From assembly GCA_000310025.1 (NCBI GenBank), contig FN648430.1, positions 196,356-232,053 of the forward strand: a stretch of 35,698 nt of DNA, given 5' to 3'. A program made the translations under genes and the position numbers. Source of the DNA: Ectocarpus siliculosus (taxonomy: Eukaryota > Sar > Phaeophyceae > Ectocarpales > Ectocarpaceae). Below, piece after piece: positions 1 to 10,564 of the stretch (position 1 is its first letter; every line of letters starts with the position of its first letter). The notes under the pieces are model-generated. The model made no database searches, had not been told where the DNA came from, and worked only from the letters and a program-made list of their open reading frames with translations.

Positions 1-1181
1 TTGCGGTGGCCTTGTGAGGACGGGACATGCTGCATACGTGACGGACCCCGGCGGCTGACGTCAGTAGACTGGTCGCGCCTAGCTACCATTGGGGAATTGG
101 AACCCGTCCGCCTAGGTCTTGAGTGGCGCGCTCTCCCCCCTGAATACACGGACGGCGATAGGCGTGACTCAATCCTCAAAGTCCCCGTGCCTTCTACACT
201 GGTCACCCGTCGCTCACCCTGGCTCAACGACCTCCTCCTCTCACCTCCGCCCCTTTGCGGCGAGCCCCCGTCCTCTCCCCTTCCTTGGCCCCGCCATCCG
301 CCTTGCTCTTCCTCCTCCTCGTCGCAGCGCCGTATCGGTGTCAACGTCCCAAGCCTTACCGTATTCGGCATGGGACCCCGCGCTCGGCAGCAGGATCCCG
401 CCCCCCGCGCTCAAGCGCCGGGTCGGCCGACGTTGAAAAAAAAAACCGAACCGACGATGCTCTTGCTCTCTTTCTCTGTCTGTCTCCTCCCTTCCGTACA
501 CTCGCTTTCTTCTTCTTCCTCCTCTTGTTTGCTTGTTGTCTTGCTCTTTCGTTCAGATGTTTCTTCTGTTGTGAGCAAGGTGCATCTCTTTCTTTTTCTT
601 TTCTTTCCGTTACACATGCCTACCTATCAATTCTCCCTTACCTACGGTGCCCCCTTTGATCTTTCTAGCTGTTCTGACAAAACACCAGGTCGTACAACAC
701 AACCTTCCACATCTCTATCATAGAAAATACTCAGAGACAGATTAGCAATGAAGCGTCAGAAAAAGCTACCTGTATGTCTACGATTGATTTCCGTCCGTCT
801 ACTTTCTTTAGGTCTTCTTGCCTGCACGTAGGCAAACTTCAGCCAATTTTTACGTGTGTGCCATGCACTCCCAACCATCATAGATATCAGAAAAACAGAG
901 CCATAATTAATTCGGCTACACAAAGTGCAAGTATCATCTTTCAATATCCGCGGGTGGAACTTTTATTCGCATAAGGGTCATTTTATACATTCCAAATTTT
1001 TGTTCCAAAATTTCCAATTTTTTGGCGCCAAATATTTGAAACCGAACGGCTCATTTTATACGTGCTGCAGCTGGTCTTCCAATTTTTCCAAATTAATCTC
1101 GCCGCTTGCCTGGTGCCAACAATCACGACACACACACACACCCAACACCTTCGCCGTCAACACCTCCACAACCAAGACACC
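1..1181. other. Upstream non-coding region, pyrimidine-rich
   Basis: No supported gene. The first 700 bases are rich in C and T runs (tct/ctt tracts at about 470-610). The open frames there translate to low-complexity Ser/Leu/Pro/Arg strings with no recognisable domain. From about 960 the base composition becomes A/T-rich. This part holds a direct repeat TCATTTTATAC (978-988 and 1051-1061), an E2F-like palindrome, and a CA-rich leader just before the ATG at 1182. It is most simply the promoter and 5' leader of the gene at 1182. Confidence 0.5.
1021..1032. promoter_or_regulatory. Perfect palindromic E2F/DP-like site TTTGGCGCCAAA
   Basis: The 12-mer TTTGGCGCCAAA is a perfect palindrome and matches the E2F consensus TTTSSCGC on both strands. 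It lies about 150 bp before a strong start context (ACCATGG at 1180-1186) and between two copies of TCATTTTATAC. Position and sequence suggest cell-cycle control of the following gene. The consensus is known from plants and animals; its use here is inferred. Confidence 0.4.
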
Positions 1182-1954
1182 ATGGCAGACAGCGCAAAGG
1201 GGCGGGCTGCTGGTCGCCGGGTGGCTGCTACCCCAGCTAGATACAGGGAGCAGGACCATCTCGGCGCTGCTGCCGGCAAAGGTTCGAGCCCGCGCGGAAT
1301 GCTCCCAGGCATCTCTGGCGCATCGTCGGCGCTACACACCCTGATCCATTTCCCCCTCCGGCGAGGGCCGCCACAGGGGCTAGGTCATCAGGTCCTCCGA
1401 AGATGGCGGAAACTCTGCTTGATATCATGAGGGACGAGGAGGTCGACGGCATTGGTGCCGGCGGCGTTGATGTCGGCGGCGACGATGGTGCCGGTGGCGA
1501 CAGCAGTAGTGACGACTCCTTCGACACGGGACACCCTTCCAGCAACAACGGCGCGGCAACCGGAAGCTCGGCGCGCACGGCGCTTGATGTACCGGCACTC
1601 CCTGTTGTGATGGACAAGGGTAAAACGCCGTCGAGGGCGAAATCTCCATCCCCAACACCGCAGCAGTCGGCGGCGTCCTCCACGACCCAGAGGTCCCTCA
1701 AACGTAACCACAACAAGCCGTACTCAGCGTGGCCTGTCAGCTTCCTACAGATCGCTATCCAGGCGCGAGGTATCTCCGGCCTTTCGAGGGAGAGGAGCAG
1801 CTTAGTGTTAGAGAAGGCCCTAGCCGGTGTCGACAAGGTGTGTGGGCGCCCAAGCCCCTACTACGCGGATCTCGAGGATAAAGCAACAGGTGGAAACCCT
1901 TCTGTGTGTTTGACTTTCCCCTCTCTCATCCCACTGTTCATCTACCTCTCTCTG

Positions 1955-2014
<60 letters not shown>

Positions 2015-2584
2015 TACACACGACGAAAGAGCATGTGTAGGTGGTACATTTCGCGTTATTTTGGTGCGTGTCCCTACGGCTGCATCGGCACCAAAGCCAT
2101 GTGCACGAAAGCTCCAACCCCAACCGCTTTTTTTCATGACACCTCTCTGCTCCAACCATGGTTGTCAACCTGCGTGCTTCCAGGTGAAACCCCGGCCTCC
2201 AAGCCCCTAACGGCATCACCAAAAACCGTCGAGGTTCCGGAGGCCCTGGTTATGGCTGTGCGTAGCGCCATTCGCAGTGGGGCGAGCATTAACCCGAAGA
2301 CAATGATTGACTGGGAAGAGAATTCCTACCTCGCCAGTCGCGTTTTGGAGGTGATAGCGGATGAAGACCGCGCGTCAGGGGCCGGCGTCACCATCGCTGG
2401 CCGAAGGAAGAGCAAGCATTGCATTCCCCGGGCGGTGGAGCTGATGGTCGCCGAGCGCTTCAGGGAGCGCCTTGCCGCGAGCAGGACGCAGTTGTCTAGG
2501 ACGGAGCTCGACAATAAGGAGACCGGCAACACGCGGTCGGTATACTTTGAGCTATGGAAGGACTTCAAGGACACGGACGTGAAG
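1182..2584 (+). CDS. Unknown host protein, 3 modelled exons, 3' part missing
   Basis: I propose exons 1182-1281, 1377-1889 and 2184-2584. The start is ATG in the context ACCATGG. Intron 1 (AAAG|GTTCGA...CCACAG) is phase 1 and moves reading from frame 3 to frame 2, which argues for splicing. Intron 2 (ACAG|GTGGAA...TTCCAG) is phase 1, has 294 nt and no in-frame stop, and carries CT/CA microsatellites. A third donor, GTGAGG, follows AAG at 2584 in phase 0. The product starts basic, then has an acidic Asp/Gly/Ser stretch, then a segment (about 1720-1830, WPVSFLQIAIQARGIS) that weakly recalls a SAP-like helix-loop-helix, then a helical charged C-terminal part. I do not recognise the family. Nothing after 2584 continues it here, because element A begins 48 bp into intron 3. 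Confidence 0.5.
1961..2013 (+). repeat. (CT)n-(CA)n compound microsatellite in intron 2
   Basis: An uninterrupted CT run of about 34 nt (1961-1994) passes directly into about 20 nt of CA. It lies inside the modelled intron 1890-2183. An antisense frame reads it as Arg-Glu repeats, which I regard as a shadow. Confidence 0.9.
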
Positions 2585-2632
2585 GTGAGGTCTGAATGTA
2601 TATCGTTTCCGTTAGCCCGCTGGAAGGTATTT

Positions 2633-2888
2633 TGTTCGTGGGTCTACGGACATGGTTTGGATATGTTAGCCGTACGTACAAGTGTGACGCAGATGGTGTA
2701 GAACCTTTTAGGTAGGGGTAGGGTGATGATGCACTGGGGCCCCCTTTTTGTTGTGTGGAGCAGCTCTGCTGCCACTCCTCCTTTCTGAGCACGACAGCGC
2801 CCTGGGTACGGGCGTTGCCTCACCATCTAAAGTTAATACACTACACAAACAATACCCGATAAGTACGCGGAGTACAGGGTTGCAAACC
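2633..2888 (+). repeat. LTR of element A (5' LTR, diverged)
   Basis: It starts TGTTCGTGGGTC and is the reverse complement of the two 254-bp LTRs of element B, with scattered differences. Its last 12 or so bases differ from B, which ends in GACAGACA before CTCTAGAG. The family LTR is bounded by TG and CA in B. It is followed by the same CTCTAGAG leader sequence as B. Confidence 0.85.
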
Positions 2889-2927
2889 CTCTAGAGTTTG
2901 TCCCTCGAGGGATAGCCGAATCGGGTG

Positions 2928-4539
2928 ATGGCTGCGTCGGACAGCGGTTCGGTCGAAGGGCTGGGGGAAGAGACCTCAGCCATGCAACAGCAACACGCCG
3001 AGGACCCGGCGATTGCGAGGCTGGAGGGCCAGTTATAGCAGCTGATGAGCATAGTGATCGAGCTGAAGAGGAAGGAGCCTGGCGACGCCGTGGCGGGCGA
3101 TGCCAGTAGGGGCGGCGGTGCTGCCGTCCCAAGCCAGAGAGAGCCCTTGCCGTCGGAGGGCGGCGGGGCATTTTCCCGGGAAACGGCCCGTGATGGGCCA
3201 AATCACCCGTGGGAAAGCCGCTGGGACAACATACCGGGAGCGAGTCCTGGGGTTCCAGCGAGAGTGGGGCCTGGTGTAGGAGCTGACCGCGGGGAAGCGA
3301 GGGGGTTAAACCCCCCAGGTGAGATACCCGCAACTCGTGGTAACGGTGATTACATCGATAGCTTCAATCACTCGAAGAAAGTGAACGTGGTGGCCCCTCG
3401 CCTTGAGGGGGGCCGCAGCAGCGGATTTAGCACGTGGCGAAAAGCTTTCATCCAGGCCGCTAAGACCGTGGAACTAGACGGTCAATTCATCGGGAGTACT
3501 GAGAGACATGCCCCCGTGGGCGACCCGAACATGCCCACCTCCACACTGTATAACGACTTGCGCTACACTAGGAGCGAGGTCGCACGTGGGCTCGCCGCGT
3601 TCCACTTCATCACTACCACCGTGGTGAAAGAAACCGACAAAGCTGTCGTCAGTAGTTGTGTGACGGCGAAGGGGGTCCTCCCGGAGCTTGAGAAAGTTTA
3701 CGACCCCGAGTCGCAGGGATCCAAACAAGCCCTGATCAAAGAGATGTTCCGCTTCTCGATCCCGGCACACAGCAGCAGCAATCCAATCGAGCACCTAAGC
3801 AAGCTCGAGCAGATATACATGCACCTACGCGAAAAGGGGCTCAACGCTGACACACCATTTGTCCTCGCACACTTCGTCGACTCGCTTCCACCCGAGTACC
3901 AACAAGCGAAGTTCCTGTTGGAGACGGCGACGAAGCTGGACAGGGGCGAGATCGTCAGGATCGTGAGCACGGTGCACGCGAGCCTCCCGGAGGGGAGGAA
4001 GGCCCCGAAGGGCCAGCGGAAGGCGGAGCATGCTTTCCTCGCGAGCGACGGTGGCAGCAGGGGTGGAGCGCCCGGCCGCGGCAGCGGCGGCCGCAACAAG
4101 GGTGGCGGCGGCGGTGGTGGCGGCCAGAAGGGGAAAGGGGGTGACAGCAAGGGCGGTGGGGGCGGTGGTGGTGGCAACAGCGGCGGAGGCGGCGGCGGCG
4201 GTGCAAGTAGCATGCACGGCCGCTGCTTCCGGTGCGGAGAGAAGGGTCACCAGGCGGCCGCCTGTACCAAGCCCGAGCCCCTGCAATGCGAGAAGTGCCT
4301 GGGCTACGGACACGACAAGAGCACGTGCTCGTCCGAGCAGGCGGTGCTCGCGGTGGAACTGCCGGTCTTGGACGCCACCGCACTGGACGTGGCAGAGGAG
4401 GCGCTAGTGGTCCGTGACTTCACAGTCGAGTGGAACAGAGTCGTTGATCGAGGGGGTGTAGAGCAGGCCAGGCAGGAAAGGTTTGTGGCCGATACCGGCG
4501 CAACCAACCACATGTTCCCGAGCGCTAGCGCGTTCGAAA
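2928..4539 (+). pseudogene. Element A Gag-protease remnant (copia type)
   Basis: The ATG at 2928 matches the start of Gag in element B. An in-frame TAG at 3036-3038 (CAG in a TTA-TAG-CAG context where B has TCG) stops it after 36 codons; the frame then stays open. It contains a Gag capsid-like region (about 3400-3960), a Gly-rich linker coded by GGC/GGT repeats (4060-4205), two zinc knuckles of the form C-x2-C-x4-H-x4-C (CFRCGEKGHQAAAC and CEKCLGYGHDKSTC) and the protease motif DTGA (about 4490). Protease sequence ends abruptly at the inversion point. The capsid region is clearly more diverged from B than the flanks are. Confidence 0.85.
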
Positions 4540-6806
4540 GCACTGCACGCACAAACAAAGCTTCCTTCACACCCTCTCCGGCAGCAATGTACTCTGCCTC
4601 CGTAGACGACAAAGATACGATAGCTTGCGTCTTGCTACCGTCGCTGATGACGGTCCCTCCAACCGTTGTCGCCAGCCCTGACACCGAACGCCTATCCTCA
4701 GCGTCGGCGTAGCTAGCGTCCACGTACACCGCCAGCCCCAGCCACGATCCCCGTTTATAGGTGATCCCGAGGTCCCTCGTCTCTTTGAGGTAGGCGAGGA
4801 TCTTCCGTATCGCCTTCCAGTGCCTCTCGGCAGGGGCATGGGTGTGGCGCGCTACCGCACGCACAGTGAACGAGATGTCCGGGCGCGAGAACGTCGACAC
4901 CCACATCATGCTGCCGATAGCCTCCCTCACCGGCCACTCCCCTCCGCTCTCGTCATCTCGCTTCGGCCCTGGGTCGGCACCAGGGGAAGCAGGGATAGGG
5001 GAGGTCGATTGCACATCAAAGCGATTCACGATGCTGTCAATGTACGCGGTTTGGGAGATTCTAAGGGTCCCAGCCTCTAGGTCTCTCTCAACGGCACACC
5101 CGTCGAACCACACACACTCTCCAAGGTCTTTGGTGGGGAATGCCTTGTTGAGGGAAGCGAGCAACTCCTTGCAATCATCATCAGACCCAGCCACCAAAAT
5201 GTCATCCACATAAATCACGATAATCATCACCACGACATCGTCTTTCATCTTGCGGAAGACGCATGGGTCCGCCTTGCACTGCTCGAACCCGTTTTCTACA
5301 GGCGTGTCGGCAGCGTGGTACCCCCACTGCCTGCCGCTCTGCTTCAAGCCGTAAATAGCACGCTCAGCCTTCACAACTTTGTGGGATTTTTCCCCGCACC
5401 CCGCGGGGAGCCTCAAGAACACATCCTCGTCTAACTTAGCGTGTGTAAACGCCTGCTTGACATCCCAGTGGTTGAGTTTCAATGATTTCTCATTGGCTAC
5501 CGCAAGCATCAGTTTAATGAATGCGGATGATGGGCAAGGGGAGGATGAATACATGTAGATGATGGGCAAGGGGAGGATGAGTAGAAGTAGTCCACATTCG
5601 AAATTTGCGAAAACCCCGTAGCGACCAGACGCGCTTTGAACTTCTCGATTTTCCCCTCCTTGTTCGTCTTCCAAGTAAAACTACACTTAGAATTCACAGG
5701 TCTACGCCCCTCTGGCGTACCGTCTACGAATGAAAACGTTCCCGTGTCCAAGTGCCCATCAAACTCTTCCCTCATGGCCTGTTCCCACCCCTCTCTGTAC
5801 ACAGACTTGGCAACGCCGGCTACGGTCATGGGGGGGTTTTCAACGTCACTCGGACGCTTGCCTATGGGGGATTCTATACTCAGCTCGGTCGACGCCAGGG
5901 CCTTCACGAAGGCGTCTGGAGAGTTGAGCACGAGGTCCTCCGCTCCCAGCAGGAAGTCCTCGGCCTCTTGGCGCGCGATGCTGGCCTCCTCCGCGCGCTC
6001 GCACAGCAGCGCTTGCACCGCCCTCGCTTCTAGCCCTTCCACCACGTCGACCACACGCGCGAGCATCCAGTGGGTGTACTCCTCCGTGCTGTTGATGGGC
6101 AGGGTGGGCAGCCCGGCCGCCGACGCATGGCGGGCGAGCAGACCTTCGGCACTCGTTGGCGACGGCGACGACTCGTACCTCGTGTTCCGGCGAGGGTTCT
6201 CCCTGAGTCGACGGCTGGTGAGTTCGGCCGGCTCGCCAAAGCGGGCGGGCTTCCGTTCCTCGGGCCCGGGGAGCGCCGGGATATCCGTGTCGCTGACGCC
6301 GTCGCTGTCACTGCCGCTGTCATTGCTGCTGCCGCCACCGCTGCTGCTGCTGCTGCTGCTGCTGCCGCCGCCGCCGCCACCGCGGCTGCTGCTGCGGCGG
6401 TCGTCCTCGCCGCCGCCCACATCGGCCATCCCGGTCGACGTGGTAGATGGGGCGACGCTCGCGCCCTCCATGCTCGAGGGGGCGCCATCGCTAGCGTCGT
6501 CCGCGCCCGGCTCCTGGGGCGCGGCCGGCGGCGCCGGCGGCGCATCGCGCGCGGGCGGCTCCGCGGGCCCCGGGGTTACCGTCGTGTCAAGGTGGAAACT
6601 TCCATCCTCAGGTTCTCCCTCCGCCCTCCCTCCACCGTGGCATGACGCACCCTCCCCGCCCTCGTGCTCCCCATTCGTGAGCTCCTCGTCCTCCTCTGCA
6701 ATGGGAGGCAGCGGCTGGGGGTGCGCGGTCGAGGCGGCGGGCACAGATTGCCAGGTGAAGTTGCGAGTGGTGATCGCTTGGCGTTTTTCGTTCAGGATGC
6801 GCACGC
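4540..6806 (-). pseudogene. Element A inverted RT-RNase H and integrase-end remnant
   Basis: On the minus strand this reads from the integrase C-terminal end (RVRILNEKRQAI) through a long Gly/Ser/Pro-rich linker, the RT fingers (KARLVATGFSQ), the catalytic YVDDILVAG box and RNase H (YVDASYAD, SSTEAEYIAA). It ends inside RNase H at 4540. The RT frame is broken by a 32-bp tandem duplication at 5526-5589. Apart from that it is very close to element B, so the inversion is recent relative to the family. Confidence 0.85.
5526..5589. repeat. 32-bp tandem duplication inside the RT of element A
   Basis: GATGATGGGCAAGGGGAGGA starts both copies (5526-5557 and 5558-5589). The copies differ by a few bases at their ends. 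Thirty-two is not a multiple of 3, so the duplication shifts the minus-strand RT frame just after the SQISNVDYF stretch and is the reason the RT appears as two overlapping open frames. Confidence 0.9.
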
Positions 6807-8536
6807 GTACAATGGTCACTGAACAACAAAGGCAAGAAATAAATAAAAAAAGATGTGGCGCGCAGCACGCAGGACCCTCTTTCGCTGTTCAACCGGCCGT
6901 TTCCATGGCGAAACAGGCGAGCAGCAGTTAAGGTCGACTCTTGCCGGCCACAGAAGGCGGAAGCTGCTCGAACTCGGGGACGGCTCATGATTTGCGATTC
7001 CACACCAAACCATACTCGAGGCGCCACGAGATTTGGACTGTAGCTCGAGATCAGCATTTTAGACCGGCTCGGGCAAGGGGTGGGCTATGCGAATGAAACT
7101 TCCACGGATATTGGACGATGAGACTGAAGCTAAAGCTTCAGAACAGTCACTCTGTGAGCCTCTGCACACTGTTACTACAAAGTGGCCATTGCCAGGGATA
7201 CACCTATCACAAAAGTTACATCCCAACAGGTTATCAGCTCTCGTCACATCACAGCAAGGGGGAGCATCAGCAGCATCATCCGCGCAAGCGTCGCATACAG
7301 TCCAAGATCGGCACAACGCTTCGAGTTCCGAAGAATCTACCGCTGGGCAGCACTCCTTCTTCGGGGCACGTGAGGACTTCCATCAAGTTCGTCGGCTTCA
7401 CTCCCGACCTCATCTGGGTCGTCAATTTCACGTTCTACGCGTTCATTAAGCTACCCTCAACGTCTACCCGTCCATCGGGGGATCGTTATTGACATCGTAA
7501 TTTCTGCGCATTTTTTCGCGGAATTTTCTAGAAGGAAAGACCTCAGTTTGACGGGACATCATGCAAACGGTACACAAACCGTTAGTTCGGCAGGTTCTTC
7601 AGCAGCTTAGCCAAGATATAGGCACGTACACAAGAGACGCTTGCCACCACATCGGTGTTCATCGCCGAGAACAACAAATAAGTGTACGGCAACTCGACGA
7701 ATATCGTCGCGTTGCGTGTCTGAAGCTTTCGATTTTTTCAGCGGGTAACAATCAGGGTGAACACCAACAAGACGCCCGATGAGCACACAGGGGAACCGGG
7801 GGACCCCAAAAAACAAAGCAGCATCAAAAACAGAAGAAAGAAATAAGTGATAACAAACGAGCCAGGGCGACAGGCTTCAGGGAGGAGGCAAAAGAGAGCA
7901 CAGAAAAACCACGGTCGCCGCTCGCTCTGGACCGCTGGAAACTCTCACATAGCACTGCATATGTGCAAACGTTAGGTAGGGCCCAAGTCTATTGCTTGGC
8001 ATAACGCCCATCGCTTCTAATGCAGCAGCAGGATGCACGGGTAGCCTCTCATACAACAGGAAGCAAAACGACTGCGGTTGGTCGACGTTCGATGCTGTTG
8101 GGACCCCACGGGCGAAAGGCGAGAGAGAGAGAGAGAGGTAGACTAGAAGAAGGGAGCGGAGAGAAGACAAGGCATTGACTCTCGGGAGGACACATACTCT
8201 CGTCCCTCTGGCTCACCGCAGGCTGTCAGACATGATGTCACATTGTGTATCGAACGGTGATGTCCGATGTCGGCTCAGCAACAGCAAACAAACACAACAA
8301 ACAAGTATAGTCGCCGTGTGCGAACTGTGGACTATCTTGTTGTAGGAAGTGAGAACTAAAGAGAACATGACTGAAAAGCACCACGGACGAACTATTATCC
8401 CGATACGCTTGCCGTCCGCCATAGATGCGCACCGCTGCACGAACGAGCAGACTGCTGGGTATCATATCTCACAACGTAGTAATTATGATTGTGCTGCCAT
8501 CTACCTTACTTATCGCTCAAATTTAAGACTACGCGG
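6807..8536. repeat. Repeat C, copy 1 (left-truncated, with about 620 bp of extra sequence)
   Basis: The copy shares many blocks with 13944-15345 and 24203-25015, for example GTGGCGCGCAGCACGCAGGA at 6854 (matches near 14297 and 24480) and CGACAGGCTTCAGGGAGG near 7869. It contains about 620 bp (about 7145-7770) that copy 2 lacks. No convincing plus-strand ORF. It ends at the left target-site duplication of element B. Type unknown: it could be a satellite-like tandem unit or a non-autonomous element. Confidence 0.7.
7059..7382 (-). CDS. Cys-rich open frame inside repeat C copy 1 (uncertain)
   Basis: The minus-strand frame is open for 107 codons without an early ATG (first ATG at 7316). It has 12 or more Cys in about 75 residues, in pairs (ECCPA, CDACADD, PPCCD, CNFCDRC). 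This is an unusual density for a chance frame, and it falls in the part that copy 2 lacks. It could be an exon of a captured gene or chance. No family recognised. Confidence 0.25.
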   Translation of the reverse strand, partial: WKSSRAPKKECCPAVDSSELEALCRSWTVCDACADDAADAPPCCDVTRADNLLGCNFCDRCIPGNGHFVVTVCRGSQSDCSEALASVSSSNIRGSFIRIAHPLPEPV

Positions 8537-8790
8537 TGTCTGTCGGCCGTACTCCGCGTACTTATCGGGTATTGTTTGTGTAGTGTATTAACTTCAGACG
8601 GTGAGGCAACGCCCGTACCCAGGGCGCTGTCGTGCTCAGAGAGGAGGAGTGGCAGCAGGGCTGCTGCACACAACAAAAGGGGGCCCCGGTGCATCATCAC
8701 CGTACCCCTACCTAAAAGGTTCTACACCATCTGCGTCACACTTGTACCTACGGCTAACATATCCAAACCATGTCCGTAGACCCACGAACA
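8537..8790 (-). repeat. 3' LTR of element B
   Basis: 254 bp, TG...CA ends on the minus strand. It is preceded on that strand by the purine-rich tract CCAGGGAGGG (8791-8800), the expected plus-strand primer. One difference from the partner LTR was seen. Confidence 0.93.
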
Positions 8791-8800
8791 CCCTCCCTGG
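8791..8800 (-). other. Polypurine tract of element B
   Basis: Reverse complement reads CCAGGGAGGG and abuts the 3' LTR. Position and composition are those of the plus-strand primer of an LTR element. The next 300 bases (to 9100) carry no gene and are 3' untranslated sequence of the element. Confidence 0.75.
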
Positions 8801-9100
8801 TTCTTCACGCAAGTGACTAACCATCAGTGGGGCAAAAACACCCCGGATACATCAATAAAATGCCAATACGGTGGTCGAGGGGAAACCCGGCGCCCGGGCA
8901 AAACCCCTCGAAAATAAATCCCATCCAACACAAACCATTGCTATCACAGCGGATCACAACGGCCGCACTTATCAGGAAGGCCAAGGCGAAGACAAGAATG
9001 CGAGGCAAGCCTCCTACTCCTGCCATTGGGACACAGCCCGCGACAGTAATGCATCTTTCCCCGCATGGTATACATGACCTTCCCCAAGCGCTAGAAAATC

Positions 9101-10051
9101 CTACAGAAGCTCCGGCAAATTCATCAGCTTTTTCCGGTGGTACTGCAGGTTGCTCTTGCTAAGAGCCTTGGTGAGCATGTCTGCATGTTGCTCCGACGTC
9201 GACACAAACTTGATCGAGATGTCACCCGACCTAAACAATCCACGAATGAAGTGGTACCGCACGTCGATGTGCTTGCTACGCGCTGAGCTAAGGGGGTTCT
9301 GCACCAAAGCCATGGCCCCCTGATTGTCCTCAAGGACCTGAATGCTACCGCCGCTGGTCTCTGGGGCAATAAACGAAAGCACTGCACGCACAAACAAAGC
9401 TTCCTTCACACCCTCTCCGGCAGCAATGTACTCTGCCTCCGTAGACGACAAAGATACGATAGCTTGCGTCTTGCTACCGTGGCTGATGACGGTTCCTCCA
9501 ACCGTTGTTGCCAGCCCTGACACCGAACGTCTATCCTCAGCGTCGGCGTAGCTAGCGTCCACGTACACCGCCAGCCCCAGCCCCGATCCCCGTTTGTAGG
9601 TGATCCCGAGGTCCCTCGTCTCTTTGAGGTAGGCAAGGATCTTCCGTATCGCCTTCCAGTGCCTCTCGGCAGGGGCGTGGGCGTGGCGCGCTACCGCACG
9701 CACAGCGAACGAGATGTCCGGGCGCGAGAACGTCGACACCCACATCATGCTGCCGATGGCCTCCCTCACCGGCCACTCCCCTCCACTTTCGTCATCTCGC
9801 TTCGGTCCTAGGTCAGCACCAGGGGAAGCAGGGATGGGGGAGGTCGATTGCACATCAAAGCGTTTCACCATGCTGTCAATGTACGCGGTTTGGGAGATTC
9901 TAAGGGTCCCAGCCTCTAGGTCTCTCTCAACGGCACACCCGTCGAACCACACACACTCTCCAAGGTCTTTGGTGGGGAATGCCTTGTTGAGGGAAGCGAG
10001 CAACTCCTTGCAATCATCATCAGACCCCAGCCACCAAAATGTCATCCACAT
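9101..10051 (-). CDS. Element B RT C-terminal part and RNase H
   Basis: Reads on from the YVDD box of RT (in the neighbouring frame) through the thumb (FPTKDLGECVWFDG), the connection and RNase H (YVDASYADAED, SSTEAEYIAAGE, LEDNQGAMAL, SKHIDVRYHFIR). It ends with a stop at 9101, as expected for the end of a copia polyprotein. One extra C in the C-run at 10023-10027, compared with element A, separates it from the upstream RT frame. A sequencing error in a homopolymer is as likely as a real mutation. Confidence 0.88.
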   Translation of the reverse strand: MWMTFWWLGSDDDCKELLASLNKAFPTKDLGECVWFDGCAVERDLEAGTLRISQTAYIDSMVKRFDVQSTSPIPASPGADLGPKRDDESGGEWPVREAIGSMMWVSTFSRPDISFAVRAVARHAHAPAERHWKAIRKILAYLKETRDLGITYKRGSGLGLAVYVDASYADAEDRRSVSGLATTVGGTVISHGSKTQAIVSLSSTEAEYIAAGEGVKEALFVRAVLSFIAPETSGGSIQVLEDNQGAMALVQNPLSSARSKHIDVRYHFIRGLFRSGDISIKFVSTSEQHADMLTKALSKSNLQYHRKKLMNLPELL

Positions 10052-10064
10052 AAATCACGATAAT

Positions 10065-10564
10065 NNNNNNNNNNNNNNNNNNNNNNNNNNNNNNNNNNNN
10101 NNNNNNNNNNNNNNNNNNNNNNNNNNNNNNNNNNNNNNNNNNNNNNNNNNNNNNNNNNNNNNNNNNNNNNNNNNNNNNNNNNNNNNNNNNNNNNNNNNNN
10201 NNNNNNNNNNNNNNNNNNNNNNNNNNNNNNNNNNNNNNNNNNNNNNNNNNNNNNNNNNNNNNNNNNNNNNNNNNNNNNNNNNNNNNNNNNNNNNNNNNNN
10301 NNNNNNNNNNNNNNNNNNNNNNNNNNNNNNNNNNNNNNNNNNNNNNNNNNNNNNNNNNNNNNNNNNNNNNNNNNNNNNNNNNNNNNNNNNNNNNNNNNNN
10401 NNNNNNNNNNNNNNNNNNNNNNNNNNNNNNNNNNNNNNNNNNNNNNNNNNNNNNNNNNNNNNNNNNNNNNNNNNNNNNNNNNNNNNNNNNNNNNNNNNNN
10501 NNNNNNNNNNNNNNNNNNNNNNNNNNNNNNNNNNNNNNNNNNNNNNNNNNNNNNNNNNNNNNNN
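10065..10564. other. Assembly gap, exactly 500 N
   Basis: Exactly 500 N, which is a conventional placeholder. By alignment to element A (5225 to about 6570) the missing part of B should be about 1.3 kb and include the Gly/Ser triplet-rich linker and the RT N-terminal half. Confidence 0.97.

Larger units (their letters stand above)
2633..6806. mobile_element. Element A: rearranged copia-type retrotransposon, head-to-head chimera
   Basis: A 5' LTR (2633-2888) and a plus-strand gag-protease segment (to 4539) are fused to the reverse complement of the integrase-end/RT/RNase H part (4540-6806) of the same family as element B. The fusion point has a shared 5-mer, CGAAA (4535-4539). There is no second LTR and no recognisable target-site duplication; the 5 bases before the LTR are TATTT. 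The right edge passes into repeat C near 6807. Coding is broken by a stop in gag, the inversion and a 32-bp duplication in RT. It cannot encode a complete polyprotein. Confidence 0.85.

Noticed and set aside
1-723. Open frame of 240 codons at the window start
   Set aside because: It begins at the window edge with TTG, translates to low-complexity Ser/Pro/Leu strings and has no domain; composition explains it.
5636-6931. Plus-strand frame of 431 codons over element A
   Set aside because: Antisense shadow of the integrase-end/RT segment; its Ser/Pro/Leu runs mirror the Gly/Ser triplet repeats.
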